From NCBI GenBank assembly GCA_008711295.1, contig VUYV01000046.1, positions 2,441,225-2,505,224 on the forward strand: DNA of 64,000 bases, written 5' to 3'. The DNA comes from Anarhynchus alexandrinus. Taxonomy: Eukaryota > Chordata > Aves > Charadriiformes > Charadriidae. Under the pieces are notes generated by a model that was given only the letters and a program-made list of their open reading frames with translations, was not told the DNA's origin and did not search any database. The number at the start of each line of letters is the position of its first letter. The stretch's first letter is position 1. This document shows positions 37,201 to 48,360 of this stretch, one piece after another. The position numbers and the translations under genes are program-made.

Positions 37201-38277
37201 GCAGGATGTCTCAAAGGGCATTAGATGCCCGTGTTTAGGTAACTGAATCCTTCCCTTGATCTCTACAAGACCATAGTACATGATCTTCATTCTGCCTGAG
37301 ATCAAGCAGCTTACAAATCCCATCTGTTTTCACAAGGAAAATCTTGTTATGGGCATCTGATTGGCAGAGCTAATAATTCCTCTTTAGTATAATTAATGTA
37401 TTAACTTTCTAAGCAAAAATAATACACTTGTTTTTATTAGGCCAGGCATACCACTATACAATTATGATTAATAATGCACTTAAGATTGAGTTAGACAAAC
37501 TCCAGTATTTGCCCTCTTTTTTGTTGTTACATTCAGCCTTCCAGCATCTCTCTGACTGTTGCCTGTTTTTGCTGAGGAAGGGATTATGATGAGTTACCAA
37601 TGACCCACATTCTTCACCCATCTTCACACAGTGTTTATGGTGAGAAAGTTCTTACTCTACAGTTTGGGGAGCTTCCTGGGTATATTTTGATATGTTTTTA
37701 TTAACACAGTCTGATTTTTTTCATTGGTTACCAACTAAAGTTTAAAGCTATATCATCACCTTTCCCCTCTTCAATTAATGCAAAGACCTGATGTTTTATA
37801 CTTGACTACCCAGATTTGCAAGTCCTTCCCATACATGGCATTCACAGAGCTACGCTAAAAGGATTTAAGCTGAAACAACGTAGGCAATAGTTGCCTGACA
37901 TCTAGACAACTGTTATTGCAGCTAAAAGAGTAGTCGGACAAATCCTGATGGCCAACCTTTGTGAGATCTTCAGTTATTTTTTCATGATGTCGTCACCTAG
38001 GAGGCATAGCTGGAGCTGTCACACAGTGCCACAATCTGCCTGTCTAGCAGCTGAACATGCTCTGAAGGTGCTTCTGAGCCACAGGTTTATCCAGGGGTTC
38101 CTCTTCTGGAAATGTCCACCATGGTCTTTTCAAAGACCTCTAAGAAGCAAGGAATACATAGAGTGGACATTTTGGCCTGGAAGATATGTTCAGTGAAAAG
38201 GTAGCCAGGGAGCCTCCTCTCGGTTGTGCCACGGACCTGAAGGTTTGTCTTGGGTATGTGACCTCTCTATGTACTCA
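34246..38277. other. Single-copy AT-rich non-coding DNA
   Basis: About 4 kb without a recognised transposon. The part 36560-36930 is rich in ATTA/TAAT cores and free of simple repeats, resembling conserved non-coding DNA. No exon is supported. Confidence 0.45.
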
Positions 38278-38698
38278 GGTCAGCCTCACCTCCATCCCTG
38301 GAAAGATGATGGAACAGCACGTTCTGGGTATCATCTCAAAGCACCTGGATGAAAAGAAGGTTATCAGAAGTAGTCAACATGGATTCACTAAGGGGAAGTC
38401 GTGTCTGACTAATCTGATAGCATTCTATGAGGAAGTGACTAGATGGGTGGATGAGGGGAGGGCAGTGGATGTTGTCTACCTTGACTTTGGCAAGGCTTTC
38501 GACACTGTCTCCCACATCATCCTCACAGGCAAGCTTAGGAAGTGTGGGCTAGATGAATGGACAGTGGGGTGGATTGAGAACTGGCTAACAGATAGAGCTC
38601 AGAGGGTGGTGGTTAGTGGTGCAGAGTCTAGTTGGAGGTCAGTAACAAGTGGTGTCCCTCAAGGGTCAGTACTGGGTCCAGTCCTGTTCAATATATTC
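38186..38698 (+). pseudogene. CR1 ORF2 fragment: reverse-transcriptase N-terminal half
   Basis: An open frame reaching the assembly gap. Residues 1-30 are flanking sequence. From residue 31 it is CR1 reverse transcriptase: LTSIPGK (34-40), [13 protein letters not shown] (65-77), the first catalytic aspartate block [12 protein letters not shown] (96-107) and [15 protein letters not shown] (155-169). The second catalytic block (FADD) must lie in the unsequenced gap. No stop or frameshift interrupts the visible 140 or so residues. The element still lacks its endonuclease half. Confidence 0.9.
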
Positions 38699-38816
38699 NN
38701 NNNNNNNNNNNNNNNNNNNNNNNNNNNNNNNNNNNNNNNNNNNNNNNNNNNNNNNNNNNNNNNNNNNNNNNNNNNNNNNNNNNNNNNNNNNNNNNNNNNN
38801 NNNNNNNNNNNNNNNN
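38699..38816. other. Assembly gap (118 N)
   Basis: All N. In the copy at 22838-23809, about 104 codons (312 bases) separate the residues that flank this gap. The true missing length is therefore probably near 310 bases, not 118. Confidence 0.95.
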
Positions 38817-39350
38817 GCCAAGAAGGCGAATGGCATCCTGGGGTGCATCAAGAAGAGTGTGGCCAGCAGGTCGAGGGAGGTCATCCTCCCCCTCTACTCT
38901 GCCCTGGTGAGGCCGCATCTGGAGTACTGTGTTCAGTTCTGGGCTCCCCGGTTCAAGAAAGACAGGGATCTGCTGGAGAGGGTCCAGCAAAGGGCTACGA
39001 AGATGATTAGGGGATTAGAACATCTCTCATATGAGGAAAGGCTTAGAGACTTGGGTCTCTGTAGACTAGAGGAAAGAAGATTGAGGGGGGATCTTATTAA
39101 CGCTTATAGATACTTAAAGGGAGGATGCCAGGGGGATGGGAGCAGTCTTTTTTCAGTGGTGTCCAGTGATAGGATGAGGGGTAATGGGCACAAGCTTGAA
39201 TATAGGCAGTTCCATCTTAATATGAGGAGGAACTTCTTTATCTTGAGGGTAGTGGAGCACTGGAACAGGCTGCCCAGAGAGGTTGTGGAGTCTCCCACTC
39301 TGGAGACATTCCAAACGAGCCTGGACGCCGTCCTGTGCAACCTGTGGTAG
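38817..39350 (+). pseudogene. CR1 ORF2 C-terminal fragment after the gap
   Basis: About 178 open codons from [10 protein letters not shown] to the normal TAG stop, with [31 protein letters not shown] and [16 protein letters not shown] in order. No internal stop. Together with the pre-gap frame it shows a comparatively young insertion. Confidence 0.9.
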
Positions 39351-39434
39351 TTGACCCTGCTGTGGTGGGGAAGTCGGACTAGATGATCTCCAGAGGTCCC
39401 TTCCAACCCTGACTATTCTGTGATTCTGTGATAC

Positions 39435-41422
39435 TCAGCACTCTTAGCTTGTATCAATAAGAAAATTAAAGTAAAGACTGTTCTGCTTTCCTAAGATAAT
39501 GCAACACTAGTGCTGCCTGGACATTAAGAAGGTCACTAAAATCACTGGCCTGAGTACTGTAGCTGACAATTTTTCTCCTTAGAAATGTGAAATTCTTTAA
39601 CTCAAGGATTTTAAATAGATAAAAATTCCTTAGGGTTTTCTTCTCTCTCAGATAGCCAGAATGAAATGTCATAGAGCAAGGGATCATTGCAAACCTTTAC
39701 AGCTGATTCCCCACCTTCAACATAATTTTTTCAATTATTTTAAAGACTTTTTTCTTAAATAGTAGCACAAAGCTATGTGCACACGTAACATAGGCAAATA
39801 AACCCAATTTTCTCACTGCAGAGAAGATGAGAGAGCATGAATTGCACTTGACCAATGTTAGTCACATTATTTGATGTAGTGCTGGCAGGTATCCAAATAT
39901 TATACTGATGATGGTGGAATAATAACTTATAAAGAGCACAACAATACAGATTATTAGAACTAATGCCTCCCTTGTCCATCTCATTCTGCTACAGATGAGT
40001 ATGAAGGCTATTTGCAGTGCAGATCTTAATTGCAAAGAGGAATTTGGAGCTGTTGTAGAAAACTTTACTAAGAAATCAAGAAATTTAAAAGGACTACTGC
40101 CTATTTTTTTTAATTTTGCAAAGAAATTCAGTTGGATTCTGATTGCATAAAATCTGATTCACAGACAGTGTAAACAAACATACCTTCATTGAAGAGCGCT
40201 GCTTAACCCCCAGGAAACATGTGTTGTTAGTGTAAACTGAGTAATCCTAATGAATTCAAGGGAGTTGTGTTGATTTAAACCAGCTGAGAATATGGCCCAT
40301 AATATCCAGTTCATACCCTATTGCTGACAAGCATCATGAAGAAAGAGTGGCTGCCCATGTCACGGTTCTGCAGAGCCATGTGAGCAACACCATGTGCAAA
40401 ATAATAATAAAAAAAAAAACAGTGGAAAAAGCATACTTTATGCGGCTTGCATTTGGGTTTTTTTCTGTTGCATTATGACAATTTTTGCATTCCGGATTAG
40501 CATTCTCAGTTTTAATATGTTTGCTTACATGAAATGCAGATTGTAATTAAATGTCAGGCTGCTTAATTGTGCCTTCATTTGTATAAATTAGAATGTTGCT
40601 ATAGAAAAAGAGAAATAAAACACCTTTCATTTCCCTCTTGATATTATATCTGAATTAATAGCTAAATTAGAGGAGACAAAATATTTTTGGGGGGAATCAG
40701 TGTTAATTAGTATTTCACAGTGCAGAAAGGATATGTTGCCACAGAGCATGTATCACTTGCTTCACAAAGACAAAATGCTTCAATAAAATGTTTTTCTGCC
40801 CAGGGAGTGAGGAATGAGCACCAGCTCAGCAAACCAGCGTTCAAAGACCTTTCTTCATATTGCTTGTTCTGGGTAATGGTTGGGAGCCAGCACTGAGAAG
40901 GGATATGAGCATTTAAGGTGGGACCTGAGTAGAATTAAGGCACCTGAACCCAAAAGGACTAATACAGAAAATTCTTCTACTTGGACTTAAGGGACTTGAT
41001 TTGATGAAATTAAGTTCATACTAGGCTTTATCATGTTTCAGAAACCAGCCAGTCTTATGTTCTGGTAAACACCCTCAGGAATATAGTGCAGACTGAATTA
41101 AAGTTGGGTACAACTGGCTGGTTACCACATTCTCTTCCCAGAAGCAGGAGGCCTGCCTACGGGCATTGCACTCCTCAAAGGAGTGCGAAACCCATGTCAA
41201 ACTCTTTGCTAGGGACAAGGTTGCAGGGAAAGAAAAGTTCCTCTCTATTTCCTCCTTTGAAATTTTGCTGGTGGGAAATGATGACTTACTCCTTGGGCAA
41301 AGGGCATGGAGAGAGATCTGAGGACAATATAGAGCTTTGTAGGCTGGGGACTGGGTTGATGTTTTTGTTGGTCTCTGTTGATGTTTTTGTTTATTCTCTC
41401 TTATTTTTTGATGGGAAAATTT
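39435..41422. other. Single-copy AT-rich non-coding DNA
   Basis: About 2 kb without a recognised transposon. The part 40480-40700 is strongly AT-rich with several TAATTA-type cores. A perfect 8-base-pair hairpin with a 3-base loop lies at 41168-41186. The long minus frame 41075-41467 begins inside the CR1 tail and is not a gene. Confidence 0.45.
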
Positions 41423-41581
41423 TAGAATCGTAGAATGGTTTGGGTTGGAAAGGACCTTAAAGAACATCTAGTTCCAAACCCCCAGGGACACCTCCCGCTA
41501 GACCAGGTTGCTCAAAGCCCCATCCAGCCTGGCCTTGAACACTCCCAGGGATGGGGCCCCAGCAATTCAGTTGCTGGGCAA
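41423..41581 (-). mobile_element. CR1 3' end, short fragment
   Basis: Minus-strand CR1 tail (TAGAATCGTAGAATGG) and 3' UTR plus the last ORF2 codons, about 160 bases. It matches the start of the copies at 42282 and 45679. The 5' truncation is near 41581, where the match to GGGCAACCTG fades. Confidence 0.88.
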
Positions 41582-42281
41582 GATAAATTCACTCAATATT
41601 CACTAAGCCCTAGCTGAGAGCTTTTTTAATTACTTCTTTGTTACTGTCACTGTGACAATTCTGGATATTCTGGCTATCTTCATAAATCACCAGTTGCTTA
41701 TTAAAGCAACCTGCATGTTATCTGAGGACCAGCTGCCAGCAGAAGAGAAATTTTGAGGTCTTCAGCAGATTGTTGCTTCCTTGCAGTGGGGTCTGAAATG
41801 AAAGTAGTTTGTGTTCATATTAGCCACGACAGAAGGTATTTCTGACAGGTGAGGCTGGTTGCAAGGAAAGCATCAAGCTAGCAGGACAGAAGGGCCTCAC
41901 AGCAGTAAGGCACGACTGGATCATGGTCTCTGTAAAAAGCAGCAAGCAGATGTCTCCCTGTGCTACTGGGATTGTCCTATGAATTAAACGTTGCTAGGAC
42001 AGAGATTTTGCTGCTAACAAAGGAGCACATGCAGAGAAGTGCAGGCACTGCTAGGTCTGGTTTCTGTAGGGTTTCCTTGCCTTAGCTCATTATTCTGAAA
42101 ACTAATGGGCACACTTCATAGCTAACAAGCAACATTCAAACAGACAGTTATTTTAGATATGAAGTAGACAAAGTAGACATCTTTGAATGTTCTTTTTGTA
42201 TTTACACTGAGCTGGTTTATCTGTAACAAGGTAGGGCTCATTCCTCATTGTACAGGACTAACATTTCTCCAGGCTGACATA
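41582..42281. other. Single-copy non-coding DNA
   Basis: 700 bases between two CR1 fragments. Nothing recognised. Confidence 0.4.
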
Positions 42282-42716
42282 TCATAGAATCAAAGAATGG
42301 TTAGAATTGGAAGGGACCTTAAAGATCATCTAGTTCCAATCCCCCTGCCATGGGCAGGGACACCTCCCACCAGACCAGATTACTCAAAGCCCCGTCCAGC
42401 CCGGCCTTGAACACTTCCAGGGATGGAGCTTCCACAGCTTCACTGGGCAACCTGGGCCAGTGTCTCACCACCCTCACAGTAAAGAATTTCTTCCTCATAT
42501 GTCATCTAACTCTTCCCTCTTTCAGTGTAAAACCGTTACCCCTCTCCTATCGCTCCACTCCCTGATCAAGCGTCCCTCCCCATCTTTCCTGTAGGCCCCC
42601 TTCAGGTATGGATGGCCACTACAAAGTCTCCCCAGAGCCTTCTCTTTTCCAGTCTGAACAACCCCAACTCTCTCAGCCTGTCCTCACAGGAGAGGTGCTC
42701 CAGCGCTCTGATCATC
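42282..42716 (-). mobile_element. CR1 3' end
   Basis: Minus-strand CR1 tail (TCATAGAATCAAAGAATGG), 3' UTR and ORF2 C-terminus. Blocks such as AGACCAGATTACTCAAAGCC and CTTGAACACTTCCAGGGATG are shared with the copy at 45679-46130, defining a third CR1 subfamily here. Several small indels break the frame. The 5' truncation is near 42716. Confidence 0.92.
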
Positions 42717-45678
42717 TGTGATGATATGCAGTGGCTTCACTAAAGTATATGTGTCCAGGAGTGTTTCACAAAAGTAAGACCTAATGGTAGAGAATGACCT
42801 ACATCTGTAGCATTGTGTTCCCCTCCCCTGTGGAAAGGTCACCACACACAAAACAACTTGGGAATGGGCCCCATACTACATCTTGAACCATGCATGGGAA
42901 TTGTATGGGAACATACAAGATGGCCCATGCACAAGCTATGCCAAGAAGCATCACTGTTCCCAGGGACACCCTTTGGCACTATTTATTTCAACAGGAAAAA
43001 TACGGCTTGAAAACCGAGCTGCAGTCCTATGCCCAGTGGCTGAAAGCAGAAAAAGTTGTTATTCACACAGTGGTTATTCACAAGTTAAAGAATGAAGCAC
43101 AGGGACTAATTAGTCTTGAGCATCAAATTATATTCACTTTCATGGGTTTGGGATAGGGGGATATTGTCAAAGCCGTTTTTAATTGCCCAGTTTCAGTTGA
43201 AACTGACTAAAGTTAACAACTATTTATACGTATCTTTAAAATTCAGTCCCTACATGAAAAATAGAAATAAGCCACCTTTCCTCCTGTTTTTGTGTTGTTT
43301 TGGGTTGGTGTTTTGTTTTGGTTTTGTTTTGGTTTTTTTTTTTTTGTATCAAGGTATCACAGTAATGAGAACAAAAAGCTTAATCAAATCCTCCCTAACA
43401 TCTACTTGCCAAGAAGTGCTTAGGATGGGAAATACAAGGGTTGGGGGGGAAGGCAATGCAGTCCTCTCTAACCCCTGTAATTAAGTGTTTCTTAAAGAAT
43501 GCTCACTAATTCACTGTGTAAGTCTGGGACCCAAGAAGCAGAGGATCCACCTCCTTTGTGCACTCAATGGTGGTGTGTTTCTGGGCTGGTAACCCCATAC
43601 AGGTGTCATGAGACAGAGCAGTGCAGTGCTGCAACCAAGAAGCAGTGTAGATACACCCACATTTGCTTTCTGGGGTAAGCCATATTCTCATCCTAACTTT
43701 GGAAGTGTTATTTCATTTCTCCAGGTCTCTAATTTTCCACCTTCTAATGTATTTTAAATATTTTTTTATATAGATGTTGTCTTTTCTAAAAGAATTTGTG
43801 AATTACTGATGCAATCCACTTTTGCTTGTTGCAGTTCATATTATCAAGCAACATATTGTTATAAGTAGACCCATTGAATTCTACATTTAATAATTTATTG
43901 TGATTATTCATACTGTGGTTGTACTCCAGACTTCAATCAAGGGAATGAGTCCATAGTGCAAAATGCTGTATGAGCCATAGATTTTCCCTCTATAGTCTTT
44001 AGGGAGGTTAGCAAAAGATCTTTGCAGTTAAAACAAGTAAATTGAAAATTTTTTTTTGTAATTTGTTTTCTTCACTTTTAACAAGAAAAAACACCGTGAC
44101 AATAGCAAGAGTTACAATTGAACAAGTTCCAGCATCAAGCAGATTTGAGAATGGCATTTCAGCTGCTGGTCAAATTTATCTGTGATCCATCAGTTGAAGC
44201 ATTCCTAATCAAACTGTTCAGAGTCTTTTTAAGCCTGTTTGACTCATCACTATTCATGAAGGTGAAATCATTTCACGTACAAAATTAGAATGACCTACTT
44301 GATAAGTCTGTGATAAAAATGTAGCTGACTACAGCAGAGAGGCAGCACTTGCACCTGAGAGATAAGTCAGATTGAATGAGGCACTTCTTTTCCACTGGCT
44401 TGGAAGGTCAAGGAGAAGAGGCAAAATTTGGGTGTGATACACTATTCTATAACAATGGGTGTATGTTTTCTTGTCGTGCTGAACACTAATACAAATTTGC
44501 AAAGAAAATGGATCACTTCTAAAGAAATAGTTTTTTAGTTTTCATGTTAGAACTGTATTTAGGATACAGTTGGATAAGATGAAGAGTATTTTTTTCACAA
44601 ATCTTTACAGAAAAAACAATGGAATTTGACACACGTTTGAAAACAATTAACATGTACATTGAAATAAATCTGTGGGGCGTGCATTTCTTCCTTGATTTTT
44701 TTTTTGAGGAATTATAACTGTCACTACAAATTAACAAATCTACATGCACGGTGTTTCAGATCAGACAAAATACTACAGCTGGTCAGACTAACATCCTTAA
44801 TATCCTTGTCAGGTTTTTCTTCTGTTTGTTTTTTTGTTTTTAATCAAAATGAAAAATACTTTAGGGAATATGAAGTTTCCATTTACTTCTGTGAGTCTAG
44901 GGCTTGCTTTGTTTCTTTTTTTTAATATGGAATATGCTTTCAAGGAAAATATTGTCAAAAATGAGACCTTTTTTTTTTTCCCTGCATGAAACAGCTCCTG
45001 GAAATGGAAATCAATAACATTTATTTTACCAGCTCTGTGAATGCTCATTTCTAGTAGAATATATTATGCTATGCATATTCTAATGCCAATTTCACCAAGC
45101 ATATTTAATCTCACTCTGCCTATGCTCTGAGCCAACCAAAGGCCATGTAGCCACATAGCCATGGCAAAGGGAAGTAAATTATCTCTAAGACACTTGACTT
45201 TTCCTCTGTACCAAAGATCCTTTGAAGTTGTTTGTGTATTAACATTTATTGGCTGAGATTTAGCACATCAACATCATGCTAACACGTTTAAATGATTCCT
45301 GGGTCCAAATTAGCCTTTGTCACACAGTACACAATAAAACTGTGTCCTAGTTTATCAGTAATATTTGAACCCTTCATGGAGTTAAAACTTGATTCCTGAT
45401 TTCCTAATTCCAATTCTAAAGCCTTAAGCACGGACCAGCTTGAGATCAGCTTTACACAACTGGTCTTGCCAAGAAAACCCATGCAAAGTCTTTCCAAAAG
45501 AAAAAAAACACAATTGTGATTATTACAGGATGCAGAGACTTTGCAGTCTTTGGTTGTCTGACTCCCTCTTTTCTCACCTGTCTCCTGAAAATAGCTGTGA
45601 CTTTTCTATTAAAGACATTTTTAATTATGTTATCATAATACTGGTTTTGTTTTTTTTTCCAGTTGTTGATTACAACCC
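42717..45678. other. Single-copy AT-rich non-coding DNA
   Basis: About 3 kb. Contains a TTTTG/GGTTT-rich simple stretch at 43290-43347 and an AT-rich region at 43730-44100. No recognised transposon or gene. Confidence 0.45.
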
Positions 45679-46130
45679 TAGAATCACAGAATCATAGAAT
45701 GGTTAGAGTTGGAAGGAACCTTAAAGATCATCTAGTTCCAACCCCCCTGCAGGAACACCTCCCACCAGACCAGGTTGCTCAAAGCCCCGTCCAGCCTGGC
45801 CTTGAACACTTCCAGGGATGGGGCAGCCACAGCTTCCCCGGGCAACCTGTTCCAGTGCATCACCACCCTCACAGTAAAGAATTTCTTCCTAATATCTAAT
45901 CTAAATCTACCCTCTTCCAGTTTAAAATCATTACCCCTTGTCCTGTTGCTACACTCTCTGATAAGAGTCGCTCCCCATCCTTCCTGTAGGTCCTCTTTAT
46001 AAGGTTTCCCCAGAGTCTTCTCTTTTCCAGTCTGAACAACCCCAACTCTCTCAGCCTGTCCTCATAGGAGATGTGCTCCAGCCCTCTGGACTGACTTCAA
46101 CAGGTCCATGTCCTTCTTATATGCTCTGGA
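45679..46130 (-). mobile_element. CR1 3' end
   Basis: Minus-strand CR1 tail (AGAATCACAGAATCATAG), 3' UTR and ORF2 C-terminus. It is the same subfamily as 42282-42716 and probably 41423-41581. A deletion relative to that copy is visible after 45990 (TCCTCTTTATAAGGTTTCC), and a shorter one around 46088. The frame is broken. The 5' truncation lies around 46130. Confidence 0.92.
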
Positions 46131-48034
46131 ATTGGAATAGTCCCACTTCCAGCTAAGCACGAAACTAATCTGAGCTGAAATTCGAAAATATATTTATGAA
46201 AAGTAGCCTTTTAAATTTGTAGTTTTCAAATTTTACTGCTGGAGATTGCAAATACATACAGTACACCAAAGTCCTGCTTTCTTTAATGTGAGTTGCATTT
46301 AGTCACATGAAGCAGGAACTGGTCCTGCCCCTTTGAGGTGGTCTTCACCTTTTCCATGTCAGTCAAAACCTGAAAAGAGTTTCATCTGTGGACTCCATCT
46401 GAGTTTTAAAAACTTCTTTAACTCCTGGAATATTTGTGTTTCCTGTAGCCAATTATCTCAGATGTGTAACCTTATCAAAGGCCTTTTGAAACTCAAAGTT
46501 GATGGCAACCCCTGTGGTTTGCACATCTCACCATAGCAGGAATAACTTCAGAAATGTGTTATCTGTTTCTTTGCTCTGCAAATTCCATCCTGATGCACCT
46601 GGAAATATGATCACTATCATGAATAGCTTTTTATCTCCCTCTATTATAAAAGAAACAAACAAAGCACTCTGGGCTTAATAAAAGTGCCAGTTTTTTACCC
46701 CGGTCTCTGCCTCCCTGCTAGCTTCTATATTGGTCTGAAATTGTTGGGGTTTGTTTGATCTTCTGTACACTGCAAATATTTTGGGAGAAGCACCTGTGGT
46801 TATTTATCCAAATAAAAGTCAAAATCTACAGTGTAACTCAGTGATGAGTGAGAAGCAGGTGCAAAAATGCAAAATGCTTCACTGGACATAAAGAATAAAA
46901 GAGGAAACAATTATTGGAGAAATAGCTAACTATTTAGATTTGAGTTTATATTTTAAATATCCTGTCTAACAATTATAATGGTCATATTTCAGTCTGAGCA
47001 ATATTTCTATTCTACAGCGATAATTCAGCATATAGCACTTTCATTCCTTCTTTCATTCACTAACACCATAGTCTTCTGCCCTCTCATCCACCTAGCCATC
47101 TCTGTACCTTACTGTTTCTCTTTTCTACTGTTACCTTTCTATAAATTCACAGTGACCTTGACTGTCCCTTTTACATTTTATTGGAATATTTTTAATTTTT
47201 AGTGTCCCTCAAACCGTTCCTTTCCTGCTTTTTTTGTATTTGATTTGTTACATCTTCAGGAAAAGGTGAACGAACTACTGGATTATTATATCTGAGGCAC
47301 TGTATTGATATGGTATTTATGCTACACTTCTGACCTTTAAAAGGGCCATGAAAGTATTCAGCTTCCCCTTTTTCTATAATCTATCTGAGGGGTTTGGAGG
47401 GTACTTCAATTTTAGCACCTTTCTTTGAAAGATTGGCCCATGACACAGATAGATCTGGGCTGGATAAACCATGGCTCCTAATCATACTGACAGTCCTTTG
47501 TCACGTAGCTTGTATGTCTTTCTCAGACGCTTATGATTTACATGTGTTTGGGATAAGGAAGACATTTTCCTTCACATTTCTAAGGGACTTGAAATGTTGG
47601 TAGTGTCCTGGAATTTTGTTTTTCCCTCTTTCAAAGGTGTAGTCTAATTTTTATAGACTTTTGTCCTTTTGCCCTAATGGTATGAGGAAGTTGTTCTTCC
47701 TATATGTGAAATGAAGATGTGTGGGGATTTTCTATCAAACATCTCGTACATGGTTGCTAATGACGCTGAACCATACAGTAATCCTGTGTTCAACTAGTTA
47801 TTAACTCCCTTATTTTGCTATACAGCCTATACAGGCTGTGAATAGCATGATTTTACAATGGTGCATGAGAAGAAGAGGGAACAAAAAGCAGTTACCCTCC
47901 TCATCACTCTGAAACCTAAGGACCGCTGGGTGGACCAAAATGCTCTTGGTAGAGTCTGAATGGTTCCCGGGTTCCTCTAACTTACACCAGAGAGTAGCTC
48001 TGTTTCTGGAAGTTACAGGACTGCAACATCTCCT
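46131..48034. other. Single-copy non-coding DNA
   Basis: About 1.9 kb between CR1 copies. No recognised feature. Confidence 0.45.
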
Positions 48035-48360
48035 GCCTACAGGAGAGCTAAGGAAAGACTTTTTACTAGGGCATGTAGTGATAGGACGAGGGGGAATGGC
48101 TTCAAACTGGAAGAGGGCAGGTTTAGATTGAACATTAGGAAGAAATGTTTCACTTTAAGGGTGGTAAGGCACTGGCACAGGTTGCCCCGAGAGGTTGGTG
48201 AGGCCCCATCCCTGGAGGTGTTCAAGGCCAGGCTGGACGTGGCCTTGGGCAATCTGGTCTAGTGGGAGGTGTCCCTGCCTACGGCAGGGGGGTTGGAACT
48301 CGATGATCTTCAAGGTCCTTTCCAACGTAAACCATTCTATGATTCTACGATTCTATGATT
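48035..48360 (+). mobile_element. CR1 3' end, young subfamily
   Basis: Plus-strand CR1 starting at the GCCTACAGGAGAGCTAAGG block of ORF2 and ending in three TATGATT/TACGATT tail units at 48360. It closely matches 1750-2060 and the complement of 22750-23075. The expected TAG at the end of ORF2 is present (GGTCTAGTGGGAGG, about 48257-48270). Confidence 0.94.

Larger units (their letters stand above)
38278..39434 (+). mobile_element. CR1 retrotransposon with assembly gap
   Basis: Plus-strand CR1. The 5' truncation near 38278 lies inside the reverse-transcriptase domain (SLTSIPGK block). The domain continues to [17 protein letters not shown], is cut by 118 N, then resumes with [10 protein letters not shown] and runs through the ORF2 C-terminus, 3' UTR and a tail of TGATTCTG units. 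The C-terminal frame ends at TAG near 39348-39350, the normal stop. It is the same subfamily as the minus-strand copy at 29635-30437. Across the gap the frame shifts, but the gap length is arbitrary, so this says nothing about the real element. Confidence 0.95.

Noticed and set aside
38632..39010. Frames running through the N block with Arg/Ser-rich ends
   Set aside because: They cross an assembly gap, and the part after the gap is a wrong-frame reading of CR1.
41075..41467. 130-codon minus-strand frame
   Set aside because: Its first residues are the CR1 tail read through; the rest has no recognisable domain.
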